From Woeseiaceae bacterium (lineage in GTDB: Bacteria > Pseudomonadota > Gammaproteobacteria > Steroidobacterales > Woeseiaceae), in assembly GCA_013042375.1 (NCBI GenBank), contig JABDQH010000110.1:1-47896 (forward strand): DNA of 47,896 nucleotides, read 5' to 3'. Below, piece by piece: positions 31,930 to 41,398 of the stretch. Position numbers and translations under genes: made by a program. The notes under the pieces are model-generated. The model worked only from the letters and a program-made list of their open reading frames with translations, was not told the origin of the DNA and did no database searches. The stretch's first letter is position 1. Each line of letters begins with the position of its first letter.

Positions 31930-34061
31930 GCGATTCGCGCATTCCCGGCCTTTACAGGCTACCGGTCGGCGAGCGCATCGCGCGGCTGCGCGAACTCGGC
32001 TGGCTTGGCGACGAGGACGCGGCAAAGCTCGAGCAGGGCCAGCACGTGCTGTCGGTGACGGCGGCCGACCACATGATCGAGAATGTCGTCGGCGTGTTCG
32101 GCCTGCCACTCGCCGTGGTGCCGAATTTTGTCGTCAACGGGCGCGATTGTGTCGTACCGCTGGTCGTCGAAGAGCCCTCGATCGTCGCCGGGCTCAGCAG
32201 CGCTGCCGCCCTGGCGCGCTCATCGGGCGGCTTCGAGGTTGACAGTGACGGCTCGCTGCTGGTCGGCCAGGTACACGTCACGAATCTCGCAGATCCCGAC
32301 CAGGCCATCAGCGCGCTCGAGGCAGTGCGCGCGAGCCTCGTCGCAGCGGCAAACGCCGTGCACCCGCGCCTCGTTGAACGCGGCGGCGGCGTCCGCGATA
32401 TCGAGACGCGACTGTTCGCGCTGCCCGACGGCGCGCCGCTGGTCGGCGTGCACGTGCTCGTCGACACCTGCGATGCAATGGGCGCGAATCTCGTCAATTC
32501 GATCTGCGAGGCGATCGCACCCGAGATCGCCAGGGTTTGTGGCGGCAAGGTGGCACTCCGGATCCTGTCCAACCTCACCGATCGTTCGCTGTTCACGGTC
32601 CGGGGGCGGTTCCGATTGCCCGATGCCGTGCGCGACGCGATCATCACGGCGAACGACATCGCGCTGGTTGATCCGTACCGCGCCGCGACCCACAACAAGG
32701 GCATCATGAACGGCATTGATGCCGTCGCCATCGCGACCGGCAACGACTGGCGCGCGCTCGAGGCGGGCGCGCACGCGTGGGCCGCGGCCGCGGGCCAGTA
32801 TCGGTCGCTGACGCGCTGGAGCGTCGCCGCCGGTGGCCATCTGCTGGGCGAGATGACGATTCCGCTCAAGGTCGGGACGGTCGGCGGCACCGTGGCCGGC
32901 AACAGCGCCGCGTCACTCGGCCTGGCCCTGACCGGCGCCGCGTCTGCCGGCGAACTCGCGGCCGTCATGGCGGCCGTCGGTCTCGCGCAGAACTTCGCCG
33001 CGCTGCGCGCGTTGGCAACGAGCGGTATCCAGGCCGGGCACATGAAACTGCATGCGCGCAGCCTGGCCGCGTCTGCCGGCGCCAGCGATCGCGAGATCGA
33101 CGCCGTCGTCGAACGGCTCGTCGCGAGCGGTGACATCAAGGACTGGAAGGCGCGCGAGATCGTCGCCGAGCTGGGCCGCGCGGACAACGCCGGGCCCGAC
33201 GGCGTGGCGGCCGGAAAAGTGATCCTGCTCGGCGAGCACGGCGTCGTGTACGGACGGCATGCGCTGGCCGTGCCCGTTCCCGACGCCGTGGCCGTGACGC
33301 TCACGGAGTCCGAGCGCCTCGTTCACGAGTTGCCCGACGAGTACGTTGCACAACTGCTGGCCGCGATCGGCATTACCGACACCGGCTGGCGCATCCAGGT
33401 CGACTCTCGCCTGCCGCTCGGCAAGGGCCTTGGTTCGTCGGCCGCCATCGCCGTCGCGATGACGCGCGCGTTCGACAAGAAGCTCGGCCTGGGGCTAGAC
33501 GATGCGCGCGTCAATGCGATCGCACTCGAAAGCGAGAAATACGCCCACGGAACGCCGTCGGGCATCGACAACACGCTGGCGACCTATGGCAGGCCGATGC
33601 TGTTCCACAACGACGGCGGCCTGCAATTCGAGACGCTGGAAACAAGTGAAGCGCCGCCCCTGCTCATTGCGTGGGGAGCGGCCACCGGCAGGACGAGTGA
33701 ACTCGTCGCCGGCGTGCGCCGGCGCCGGGATCGAACCCCGGCGCACTTCGATGCCGTGTTCGACCGCATGGATGCGCTGAGCCGCGAAGGCGCGGAGCTC
33801 CTGGCCGGCGGGCGCTGGCGGGAGCTCGGGGCGCTCATGGACCTGTGCCACGGGCTGCTGAACGCCATCGGCGCATCGACGCCCGAACTCGAACGCATGG
33901 TGTCGCTGGCACGGCTGAGCGGCGCCGCCGGCGCCAAGCTGACGGGCGCGGGCGGCGGCGGTGCAATCGTTGCGCTGTGCCCCGAGAATATCGACAAGGT
34001 GCGCGCTGCCATGCGGCGTTGCGGTTACCATACACTCGTGCCCGGAACACTTTTTGAATGA
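31926..34061 (+). CDS. HMG-CoA reductase (class II) fused to mevalonate kinase
   Basis: A 711-residue two-domain enzyme. Residues about 1-425 are a class II HMG-CoA reductase. They contain HMIENVVGVFGLP with the catalytic Glu, DTCDAMGANLVNSICEA, HNKGIMNGIDAVAIATGNDWRA with catalytic Lys and Asp, and GHMKLHARSLA with the catalytic His. Residues about 428-711 are a GHMP mevalonate kinase: GKVILLGEHGVVYGRHALAV, PLGKGLGSSAAIAVAMTRA (about 495), HGTPSGIDNTLATYG and LTGAGGGGAIVAL (about 671). There is no stop or frameshift between the domains and only a short linker, so this is a genuine gene fusion joining two consecutive steps of the pathway. It overlaps both neighbours by four bases. Confidence 0.95.
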   Translation: MSDSRIPGLYRLPVGERIARLRELGWLGDEDAAKLEQGQHVLSVTAADHMIENVVGVFGLPLAVVPNFVVNGRDCVVPLVVEEPSIVAGLSSAAALARSSGGFEVDSDGSLLVGQVHVTNLADPDQAISALEAVRASLVAAANAVHPRLVERGGGVRDIETRLFALPDGAPLVGVHVLVDTCDAMGANLVNSICEAIAPEIARVCGGKVALRILSNLTDRSLFTVRGRFRLPDAVRDAIITANDIALVDPYRAATHNKGIMNGIDAVAIATGNDWRALEAGAHAWAAAAGQYRSLTRWSVAAGGHLLGEMTIPLKVGTVGGTVAGNSAASLGLALTGAASAGELAAVMAAVGLAQNFAALRALATSGIQAGHMKLHARSLAASAGASDREIDAVVERLVASGDIKDWKAREIVAELGRADNAGPDGVAAGKVILLGEHGVVYGRHALAVPVPDAVAVTLTESERLVHELPDEYVAQLLAAIGITDTGWRIQVDSRLPLGKGLGSSAAIAVAMTRAFDKKLGLGLDDARVNAIALESEKYAHGTPSGIDNTLATYGRPMLFHNDGGLQFETLETSEAPPLLIAWGAATGRTSELVAGVRRRRDRTPAHFDAVFDRMDALSREGAELLAGGRWRELGALMDLCHGLLNAIGASTPELERMVSLARLSGAAGAKLTGAGGGGAIVALCPENIDKVRAAMRRCGYHTLVPGTLFE

Positions 34062-34633
34062 TGAACCAACACAGAATCGTATCTTCCGAAGGCGAGGAGC
34101 TGATCCTCGTCGACAGCAACGATCGCGAGATCGGCAGCATCTCCAAGGCAGAAGCGCACGACGGCGAGGGCGTGCTGCACCGTGCGTTCTCGTTGTTCCT
34201 GTTCAACGACGATGGCGAGTTATTGCTGCAGCAACGCGCGCCGGGCAAGCGCCTGTGGGGCGGCTACTGGTCCAACAGCTGTTGCAGTCACCCGAGGCTC
34301 GGCGAGTCGCTCGAGATTGCGACGAGCCGGCGCCTGCGCGACGAGCTCAATTTCGATACCAGGCTCGAGCATGTCTACTGGTTCTGCTACCAGGCCAGCT
34401 ATGACGACGCCGGTGCGGAGAACGAGTTGTGCCACGTGTATCTCGGCAGGGCCAGCGACGAGGTCCAGACGAACGACAGCGAGATCGCGGCGCTGCGGTA
34501 CCTGTCACCGGCCGCGCTCGATGCCGAGTTCGAAAAAGCGCCGGAGCGATACACGCCCTGGTTCAAGCAGGAATGGCAGGAACTGAAACTGCGCTATCGC
34601 GAGCAGCTGGAACGCTACTGCACGCTCGATTGA
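34058..34633 (+). CDS. idi: Isopentenyl-diphosphate delta-isomerase, type I
   Basis: Interconverts IPP and DMAPP. The 191-residue Nudix-fold protein has the type I motifs LFLFNDDGELLLQQRA, WGGYWSNSCCSHPRLGES with the catalytic Cys and metal His, RLRDELNFD, and ENELCHVYLG with the catalytic Glu. Start is the first ATG of ATGATG at 34058, overlapping the fusion gene stop; the second ATG at 34061 is also possible. It closes the mevalonate operon and converges on mvaS. Confidence 0.96.
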   Translation: MMNQHRIVSSEGEELILVDSNDREIGSISKAEAHDGEGVLHRAFSLFLFNDDGELLLQQRAPGKRLWGGYWSNSCCSHPRLGESLEIATSRRLRDELNFDTRLEHVYWFCYQASYDDAGAENELCHVYLGRASDEVQTNDSEIAALRYLSPAALDAEFEKAPERYTPWFKQEWQELKLRYREQLERYCTLD

Positions 34634-34648
34634 GTTACCCGGGCCTGA

Positions 34649-36133
34649 TCAGGCGATGTACTTGTAATACTCGATGCCGAGATCGGAGAAGTGCCGCTCG
34701 TCCGTGGTGCCGACACTGTCGATGATGAATTCGTTGCTGGGCTCATACTCGAGCTCCTTAACGTGGCGACCGTCGTGCAATGCGACGTACTGATCGAAGT
34801 CGAGGTCGATCGCGGACTCCATCGCCTCTGCAAAGCCGATCTTCCGTGTGGCTTCGCGCCAGCCCTCGGCGATGAAGAAAGGGATGACTTCCGCGGCGTC
34901 GCCGCTGCCGTAGCCGAGTGTCAGCACTTCCTCACCGGCCTCGAACGAGCCTTCGACGAGGGCCTGCTCGAAACCCGCGGCCATCCAGGCCGGCAGAGCG
35001 GCCGTGTAGAGGTTGCCGAGGTCGAGCATCGTGTCGCTGCCGAGGCGCAGCTTGCCGAGAATTTCCTTGCGGTATCCCGGCGCCGCGCGAAATGCGCGCA
35101 TTGCGGCCATCGTCAGCGGATAGGCCTCATAGCTGTGCTGCTCCGGCGTTGCGAGGTTGGACACCTCCGTCTTCCTGCCCATCTCTTCGACGAGCAGATC
35201 GGCGTCGATGCCGGCTTTCTCGCAATAGGAAGCGAGTTCGGCGCGGTCCTCGGCGCTGCCGTGGCCGAGGGCGAACAGGTAGGAAACGGCCCATCCCGTC
35301 TCCGGCATGCGCCGGTAGGGACGGTGCATGAAGACAGAGCGCAGCGAGCGCAGGTACAGGCTTGGTTCCAGCCTGCGCTTCTCGTACATGTCGTTGAGCG
35401 CCTGCAGCGTCTCGTCGACATAGCAGGTTGTCGAGTACTTGCCGTTGAATACCGGGAAGTCCTGCACGTGGTGCGATTCGGAGCGGTCCTGGCCGCAGAA
35501 TCGCATCATGGGCTTGCGGAAATCCATGATGCGGTAGTCGGATGCCGATCCCGAGCCGACGAGATCGACGACGGCGAGCTGCGGGTCCTCCTCGAGCAGC
35601 ATGGCAACCGCCCCGGCGCCCTGCGTCGGCTCGCCGGAGCTGCCGCGCGCGTACTCGGCGATGTCGGCGCAGACGACGATGGCCTGGCTGCCGGCGCCGT
35701 CGAGCGCGAGGTGACGAATAGCGCCTTTCATGCCGTAAACGCCGCCAAGACAGGCGTGCTTGAACTCGGGCACCTCGCAGCTGCGGGAGATCGGGGGCTT
35801 GCCTCGTTTGGCGAGCGCCTCGTCGACCATGCCCTTGACGATAATCGCGCCCGCGGAATTGTCGGTGCTCGACTCGGTCCCCAGGCCAAGGAATTTGACC
35901 CGTGTCGGGTCGACGTCGTACTGGTCGATCAGGCGCAGGACGGCGTTGGCCGACATCGTGTAAACGCTCTGCTGCGGGCCGCGCACGCGGAAACTGCGTC
36001 CGACTACCTCGCGGATCTTCGGCCACTGGCTATCCGTCCAGTCACACCAGTCCTCCAGCCATACGCGGTATGGCGGGATGTAGGCAGCGAGGCCGCTGAT
36101 TCCGATCGGGCGTGTGGACACGGGATTCTTCAT
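34649..36133 (-). CDS. mvaS: Hydroxymethylglutaryl-CoA synthase
   Basis: Condenses acetyl-CoA with acetoacetyl-CoA to HMG-CoA, the entry step of the mevalonate pathway. The thiolase-fold protein of 494 residues has the catalytic Cys128 in EFKHACLGGVYGM, FLGLGTESSTDNSA, a His at 270 in FMHRPYRRMPE and a C-terminal region with LGYGSGDAAEVIPFF. It is about 100 residues longer than the MvaS of Gram-positive bacteria, with extra material in the second half. It lies tail to tail with idi, 15 bases apart, and is transcribed from its own promoter near 36134-36190. A long open frame on the opposite strand is an artefact. Confidence 0.94.
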   Translation of the reverse strand: MKNPVSTRPIGISGLAAYIPPYRVWLEDWCDWTDSQWPKIREVVGRSFRVRGPQQSVYTMSANAVLRLIDQYDVDPTRVKFLGLGTESSTDNSAGAIIVKGMVDEALAKRGKPPISRSCEVPEFKHACLGGVYGMKGAIRHLALDGAGSQAIVVCADIAEYARGSSGEPTQGAGAVAMLLEEDPQLAVVDLVGSGSASDYRIMDFRKPMMRFCGQDRSESHHVQDFPVFNGKYSTTCYVDETLQALNDMYEKRRLEPSLYLRSLRSVFMHRPYRRMPETGWAVSYLFALGHGSAEDRAELASYCEKAGIDADLLVEEMGRKTEVSNLATPEQHSYEAYPLTMAAMRAFRAAPGYRKEILGKLRLGSDTMLDLGNLYTAALPAWMAAGFEQALVEGSFEAGEEVLTLGYGSGDAAEVIPFFIAEGWREATRKIGFAEAMESAIDLDFDQYVALHDGRHVKELEYEPSNEFIIDSVGTTDERHFSDLGIEYYKYIA

Positions 36134-36193
36134 GGCTAAAAGAAAGTGCTAGCCCGGCGATTTTAGTTGCGCGGGCCTTGTCACTCAATAACT

Positions 36194-36685
36194 TTATTCA
36201 ACGAAGATCGTTATCTTGCCGGATGTCAGCGGCGGATCGTGGGGAATGTGCATATGATCGCCGAGCAGCATCTGCAGCGTATGCTTGCCGGGATCGAGGG
36301 TCAGCTCGGTCTCCGTGCGGCCGTCGCCGAAATGAACATAATTCTCGGTTGCGGGTATCGGCATGCCGAGATCCGGCAAATCGGCGTCGATAATGACGTG
36401 ATGATGGCCCGAGTGGGGGGTGTCGTCACCGGCAGGCGCGACACTCATGCCCTCGATACCGAAGACGATCCTGACGGGATTGCTGACCGTCGCGCCATCG
36501 GCCGGGCTGACGAAAAATACCCGTGCCCCCTCGGGTGCGGGCGTGCGCGGCAGGGCTGCGACCGCCGGCGCGGCGGCAGGCGATTTCGTCTGTGGCGCCG
36601 CCGCGGCCGGTTCTTCGCCGGCTTTCTCGCCACAGGCGCCCAGAAGCAAGGCCAGCACGAGGGGCATCAGGATTTTCGTTTTCAT
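36194..36685 (-). CDS. DUF4399 lipoprotein
   Basis: A 163-residue exported protein. Its lipobox LLLGAC places the lipidated Cys at 18, followed by an Ala/Pro-rich linker (about 20-50) and a conserved domain. This domain contains RVFFVSPADGATVSNPVRIVFGI, a His cluster SGHHHVIID, LGMPIPATENYVHFGDG and LDPGKHTLQMLLGDH. These are the features of DUF4399, an immunoglobulin-like periplasmic domain of unknown function; the His cluster may bind a metal. It follows a DUF3667 gene by 19 bases. Confidence 0.85.
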   Translation of the reverse strand: MKTKILMPLVLALLLGACGEKAGEEPAAAAPQTKSPAAAPAVAALPRTPAPEGARVFFVSPADGATVSNPVRIVFGIEGMSVAPAGDDTPHSGHHHVIIDADLPDLGMPIPATENYVHFGDGRTETELTLDPGKHTLQMLLGDHMHIPHDPPLTSGKITIFVE

Positions 36686-36704
36686 TTTTGTTTCTCCCGG
36701 CTTC

Positions 36705-37691
36705 TCAGAACGTCAGAAGCGCAAATACGATGGCTCCGAGCATCGTGCCGGTGGCGCCCAGCCAGTAGGCGCCGCTGAGCACGACGTACTTGGCGATCGT
36801 TGCAACGTGTCCCTGACCATAGACAAGGCGCATCGCCTTGTACAGGTAGACGGGAATATACAGCGATGCTGTGACCCGCACGAGAATCGTAATCGGATCG
36901 GGCACCGACACGACGCCTGCAAGCCGCGAGAACAGGATCTGCAGGGTCAGGATCAGGAAGACGAACGTGTGGAAATGCACGAAAAACAGCAGATGCTCGA
37001 CGAAGTAGCGCCTCGACAGCGGGTAGAGGCCCTTGAGAACGAGCGCCATGAGCGGCAGCAGTACGATCAGCGCGACCGGGATATTGTCGAGTAGTAATGA
37101 ACCGAGAGTCTTGCCGCCGTCCGCGGTGATACGCTGGCATCGCTCTTCGATCTCGTCCTGGTTCAGGCGGCTCTTGATCCACTCGGGCAACTCCTCGTAG
37201 CCCGTTACCGCGCATTCGCCGGTTTCGGGGTCGACACGGATATTGAATCCACCGTCGGCGGCATCACCGGAAAACGTGACCCCGATATCGTCTTCATCAT
37301 CGTCCTCTTCTGCCCGTTGTTCCTCGGGCGCTGGCTCGGGCTCGGGCTCGAACAGAAGGCTCAGGTCATCGCGCGGGTCGAAGAACGCGACGACGAAGAA
37401 GATGACGCTGAGCACGAGGTACATGCGGAACGGCGGCATGTAGCGGGCGCGCCGTCCCACCAGGTAGTCGCGCGTCAGCCGACCCGGCCGAATCAGGAGC
37501 GGGATCATCGTGCGCCACAGGCGCGAGTCGAATTCGAACAAGTCGCCGAACGCGTCGCGCAGCAGCTCCCACAGGCTGATGAGCCGGTTGGTAGCGCGCT
37601 GGCCGCACCTACCACAGTACTGCCCCTGCAGCTCGCTACCGCAGTTCAAACAGTCCGGTTGGTCCGGCAGCTGCGGTTCACCTTTTGCCAT
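36705..37691 (-). CDS. DUF3667-type membrane protein with zinc ribbon
   Basis: A 328-residue protein. The N-terminus has a zinc ribbon (CLNCGSELQGQYCGRCGQ, 14-31), followed by the conserved SLWELLRDAFGDLFEFDSRLWRTMIPLLIRPG and RARYMPPFRMYLVLSVIFFVVAFF. An acidic insertion (EPEPEPAPEEQ, then EEDDDEDD) splits the first helix from three to four C-terminal transmembrane segments. Function unknown. The upstream neighbour is fadE (40 bases away), the downstream one a DUF4399 lipoprotein. Confidence 0.85.
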   Translation of the reverse strand: MAKGEPQLPDQPDCLNCGSELQGQYCGRCGQRATNRLISLWELLRDAFGDLFEFDSRLWRTMIPLLIRPGRLTRDYLVGRRARYMPPFRMYLVLSVIFFVVAFFDPRDDLSLLFEPEPEPAPEEQRAEEDDDEDDIGVTFSGDAADGGFNIRVDPETGECAVTGYEELPEWIKSRLNQDEIEERCQRITADGGKTLGSLLLDNIPVALIVLLPLMALVLKGLYPLSRRYFVEHLLFFVHFHTFVFLILTLQILFSRLAGVVSVPDPITILVRVTASLYIPVYLYKAMRLVYGQGHVATIAKYVVLSGAYWLGATGTMLGAIVFALLTF

Positions 37692-37722
37692 CGGGGCTCA
37701 TCGAGACAGTTCGACCAGCCCC

Positions 37723-40263
37723 TCAGGCTTTGGCGGTCTTCTTTTTGGCCTTTTTCTTGCGCGTGGCTTTCTTCTCCGTCGCCGTCTTCGAGACCGGGGC
37801 CGCGGCTTCCTGTGCACGGCCAAGGAACTCCTCGGGCGCGAAATCGTCGACGTCGAGCAGCGCGGAGACCTTCTCATGGAAGTTACGCAGGCTGTTTGCC
37901 TCGGCCTTGCTCAGCACCTGGGCCTTTTCGGCTTCGGCGATTTGCAGGCCCAGGTAATCCGCATCGATCAGGCCTTCCTTGCGGGCCTGGCGCAGGCGTT
38001 TCTCGAGGGGTGCGTGTTCCTTCGCGAGTTCGAGCGCTTCCTGCAGCTTGCCGACAGCATTGCCGGGCTCGAGCGTGGTGTAGGCGTACTGGCTCAACCG
38101 CTCGCGCGATTCACCGGGCGTCGTGACGAGATCGATGACACGTTCGCCAAGTTCATCGGCCGGCGCCTTGTAGGTCCGCCCGCGCGGGAAAATGAAGAAG
38201 CGCAGGAACCAGGAGACCGGGCGATTCGGGAAGTTCAGCAGGAAGGCGTGCAGCGATTCCTGCGCCTGGTACATGAGCGTCCGGACCGACCACTCGACGA
38301 GCGGGAGGTCGGTGGCGCGACGCCCCTGGTCTTCGAAGTGTTTCAGTACGCAGGACGCGAGGTACATGGAGCTCAGGATGTCGCCGAGCCGGGCCGACAG
38401 CAATTCGCGCTTCTTGAGATCGCCGCCGAGCGTCAGCATGGCGAAGTCGGAGGCGAGCGCGAAGGCCGCGCTGTAGCGGTTGATGTTCTGGTAGTAGCGC
38501 CGCGTCGGCGTATTCAGCGGCACGCGGCTGAACTTGGCATGCGTCAGCGCGAGGAAGAACGAACGAGCAAGATTGCTGATCGCGTAGCCGATGTGCCCGA
38601 ACAGTGCGTCGTCGAACTCCAGGAGACCGCGATCCTGGTCCTCGTCGGCCGCCGCCTGCAATTCGCGCAGCACGAACGGGTGGCAGCGAACCGCCCCCTG
38701 GCCGTAGATGATCAGGCTGCGCGTGAGGATGTTCGCGCCTTCGACCGTGATCGCGATCGGCGTCGCCATGTAGGGGCGACCCAGGTAGTTGTTGGGTCCC
38801 ATCATGACGCCCTTGCCGCCGTGGACGTCCATTGCGTCGTTGGCGACCTTGCGCCCGAGTTCGGTGCAGTGGTACTTGAGAATCGCCGAGGGCACGGCCG
38901 GTTTCTCACCCTGGTCGATGGCGCCCGCCGTGACCGAGACGGCCGCATTCATAATATAGGTGTGGCCCGCGATACGCGTCAGTGCGTCGCCGACACCCTC
39001 GAAGTTCTTGATCGAGGTATTGAACTGCTTGCGAATCGTTGCGTAGGCGCCCGTCGCGTAGCTGGCGGCCTGGCCGCCCCCCGCCGACGTCGACGGCAAG
39101 GTGATGGCACGGCCCACGGAGAGCAGCTCGACGAGCATCTTCCAGCCTTTGCCGGCCATTTCGGGACCGCCGATGATGTAGTCGAGCGGGACGAATACGT
39201 CCTTGCCCCGTGTCGGACCGTTCATGAACGCGACCGACAGCGGATTGTGGCGACGCCCAACCTCGACACCCTTGGTGTCCGTCGGGATCAGCGCCGCCGT
39301 AATGCCGTACTCGTCCTGGTCGCCGATCAGGCGATCGGGGTCGTACAGCTTGAAGGCGAGGCCGAGCACCGTGGCCACCGGGGCAAGCGTAATGTAACGC
39401 TTGCTCCAGTTCAGGCGGATGCCCGTGATCTCCTCGCCCTGCCATGTGCCTTTGCAGACGACGCCCGTGTCGATGAGCGACGCGGCGTCCGATCCGGCCT
39501 GCGGCGACGTCAGTGCAAAACACGGAATCTCCGTGCCGGCAGCGAGGCCCGGCAGGTAGCGTTCCTTCTGTTCGTCCGTACCGTAATGAAGCAACAGCTC
39601 GGCGGGCCCCAGCGAATTCGGTACGCCTACCGTGCTCGAAGCCACAGCGCTGCGGCTCGCGAGTTTCTGGATGACGACCGCGTTGGCGTAGGCGGAAAAC
39701 TCGAGGCCACCATATTTTTTCGGGATGATCATCGCGAAGAACCTCTTCTCGATGATGTAGTCCCAGACTTCCTTCGGCATGTCGCCGATTTCGTGGTTGA
39801 TCGCCCAGTCGTCGATCATGCGGCACAGCTCTTCGCACGGGCCGTCAACGAACGCCTGTTCCTCTTCCGAGAGCCGCGGGGCCGGGAAGGACATGAGCTT
39901 GTCCCACTCGGGCATTCCCGAGAACAGCTCCCCGTCCCACCAGACGTTGCCGGCTTCGAGCGCCTCGCGCTCGGTATCGGACATCGACGGCAGCATCTTG
40001 CGATAGATGGCGAGCAGGGGTTTCGTGATTTTCTCGCGGCGTATTTCCACGAGGTTCGGCACGATCATTACGCCGAGCACCGCGAGCAGCACGAGCAGCC
40101 ACAGGAATGAGCCGTTGCCGAACAGCGTATAGGCGGCATAGGCTGCGACGGCGACTCCGGTAGCGATCGTCGCTGTGCGCAGGCTGGCACGCTGATACGC
40201 GAGAAAAATTCCGCCGCCGATGAACAGCAGCGCCCAGAACAAGCTGATCGTCAATCCAGACAC
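37723..40263 (-). CDS. fadE: Acyl-CoA dehydrogenase FadE with lysine-rich C-terminal tail
   Basis: First step of fatty-acid beta-oxidation. The 846-residue protein has two N-terminal hydrophobic segments (SLFWALLFIGGGIFLAY and FLWLLVLLAVLGVMIV). The acyl-CoA dehydrogenase core includes KKYGGLEFSAYANA, FALTSPQAGSDAAS, RLNWSKRYITLAPVA, and VHGGKGVMMGPNNYLGR with the C-terminal FadE-specific domain. The last 20 or so residues (EKKATRKKKAKKKTAKA) are almost only Lys, Ala, Arg and Thr, like the tails of histone H1-like proteins. E. coli FadE has no such tail. The start is a GTG at 40263. The very long frame on the other strand is an artefact. Confidence 0.95.
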   Translation of the reverse strand: MSGLTISLFWALLFIGGGIFLAYQRASLRTATIATGVAVAAYAAYTLFGNGSFLWLLVLLAVLGVMIVPNLVEIRREKITKPLLAIYRKMLPSMSDTEREALEAGNVWWDGELFSGMPEWDKLMSFPAPRLSEEEQAFVDGPCEELCRMIDDWAINHEIGDMPKEVWDYIIEKRFFAMIIPKKYGGLEFSAYANAVVIQKLASRSAVASSTVGVPNSLGPAELLLHYGTDEQKERYLPGLAAGTEIPCFALTSPQAGSDAASLIDTGVVCKGTWQGEEITGIRLNWSKRYITLAPVATVLGLAFKLYDPDRLIGDQDEYGITAALIPTDTKGVEVGRRHNPLSVAFMNGPTRGKDVFVPLDYIIGGPEMAGKGWKMLVELLSVGRAITLPSTSAGGGQAASYATGAYATIRKQFNTSIKNFEGVGDALTRIAGHTYIMNAAVSVTAGAIDQGEKPAVPSAILKYHCTELGRKVANDAMDVHGGKGVMMGPNNYLGRPYMATPIAITVEGANILTRSLIIYGQGAVRCHPFVLRELQAAADEDQDRGLLEFDDALFGHIGYAISNLARSFFLALTHAKFSRVPLNTPTRRYYQNINRYSAAFALASDFAMLTLGGDLKKRELLSARLGDILSSMYLASCVLKHFEDQGRRATDLPLVEWSVRTLMYQAQESLHAFLLNFPNRPVSWFLRFFIFPRGRTYKAPADELGERVIDLVTTPGESRERLSQYAYTTLEPGNAVGKLQEALELAKEHAPLEKRLRQARKEGLIDADYLGLQIAEAEKAQVLSKAEANSLRNFHEKVSALLDVDDFAPEEFLGRAQEAAAPVSKTATEKKATRKKKAKKKTAKA

Positions 40264-40316
40264 AGCACAAACCTCTTTTTACGTAAATCTCTGCGACGAA
40301 GGTGCCGCCTCACACT

Positions 40317-41294
40317 CTATAAGAGTGCCTCAATCGCGGCGCGTTCCTCGCGAAGTTCTTTTTCCGTCTCGTCCATACGGGCCCGGCTGAAGTCGTCGAC
40401 ACCGAGTCCCTGGACAATTTCGTAATCGCCCCCCGCGCAACGCACCGGGTAGGAGTAGACGATGCCGGGCTCGATGCCGTAGCTGCCGTCGGCCGGCACG
40501 GACATGCTGACCCAGTCGCCTTCCGGGGTGCCCAGCGCCCAGTCTCGCATGTGATCGATGGCCGCCGATGCCGCCGATGCAGCCGACGATGCGCCGCGCG
40601 CCTTGATTATGGCCGCGCCACGCTGCTGCACGACGGGAATAAACTCGCCGGCCAGCCAGTCCTGCTCGACGAGATCGGTCGCGGCCTTGCCGCCGACGGT
40701 CGCGTGGCTGACGTCGGGGTACTGGGTCGCGGAATGGTTACCCCAGATGATCATCTGCTGCACGTCGTTAACATGTTTGTCGGTCTTCATGGCGAGCTGG
40801 GCCTTGGCGCGGTTGTGATCGAGACGCGTCATCGCCGTGAAGTTACGCGCGTCGAGGTCCGGCGCGTTGGCCTGGGTGATCAGCGCGTTCGTGTTGGCCG
40901 GGTTACCGACCACGAGCACACGCACGTCTCGACTTGCGTGATCGTTCAGTGCTTTACCCTGCACCGAGAAGATCGCGGCATTCGCCTCGAGCAGGTCCTT
41001 GCGCTCCATGCCGGGGCCGCGCGGGCGTGCGCCGACGAGCAGAGCATAGTCGGTATCCTTGAACGCGACGTTCGCATCGTCGGTCGCGATGGTGCCGGCG
41101 AGGGTCGGGAACGCGCAGTCGTCGAGTTCCATGACGACCCCTTTGAGGGCGTCGAGCGCTGGGGTGATCTCGAGCAACTGCAGGATTACGGGTTGCTCGC
41201 TGCCCAGCATTTGGCCAGAGGCGATGCGGAAGGCGAGCTGGTAGCCGATCTGGCCGGCGGCGCCGGTTATCGTGACGCGTACAGGTGCTTTCAT
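40317..41294 (-). CDS. mdh: Malate dehydrogenase
   Basis: NAD-dependent oxidation of malate to oxaloacetate. The 325-residue protein has the Rossmann motif [25 protein letters not shown], the catalytic segment [13 protein letters not shown] and [12 protein letters not shown] with the active-site His. This MDH subgroup is the one with GAAGQIGY found in many Proteobacteria and Actinobacteria rather than the E. coli type. ATG at 41294 has AGGA eight bases upstream; a longer frame to 41390 lacks a site. It is downstream of a sigma/anti-sigma-like pair, 104 bases away. Confidence 0.96.
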   Translation of the reverse strand: MKAPVRVTITGAAGQIGYQLAFRIASGQMLGSEQPVILQLLEITPALDALKGVVMELDDCAFPTLAGTIATDDANVAFKDTDYALLVGARPRGPGMERKDLLEANAAIFSVQGKALNDHASRDVRVLVVGNPANTNALITQANAPDLDARNFTAMTRLDHNRAKAQLAMKTDKHVNDVQQMIIWGNHSATQYPDVSHATVGGKAATDLVEQDWLAGEFIPVVQQRGAAIIKARGASSAASAASAAIDHMRDWALGTPEGDWVSMSVPADGSYGIEPGIVYSYPVRCAGGDYEIVQGLGVDDFSRARMDETEKELREERAAIEALL

Positions 41295-41398
41295 TCTTCG
41301 TATTCCTGGGTGAGATTTGCGGTTTTCCGGGGCGGCGATTTTAGCACCCGCAGGGCGGCAGGACACTGAGGGAAATCGCGTAATCGCCAAACCGGCGG

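Noticed and set aside
34634-34648. Short spacer between idi and mvaS checked for a terminator
   Set aside because: Only a short imperfect GCCTGATCAGGC dyad is present, without a T-run on either strand.
34691-36139. Open frame of 482 codons on the plus strand opposite mvaS
   Set aside because: Antisense artefact; the minus strand encodes an HMG-CoA synthase with catalytic Cys and His.
37510-40110. Open frame of 866 codons on the plus strand opposite fadE
   Set aside because: It is the mirror of a strongly biased high-GC gene, has no family resemblance and is rich in Arg, Val and Asp as expected for antisense frames; fadE motifs on the other strand are unambiguous.
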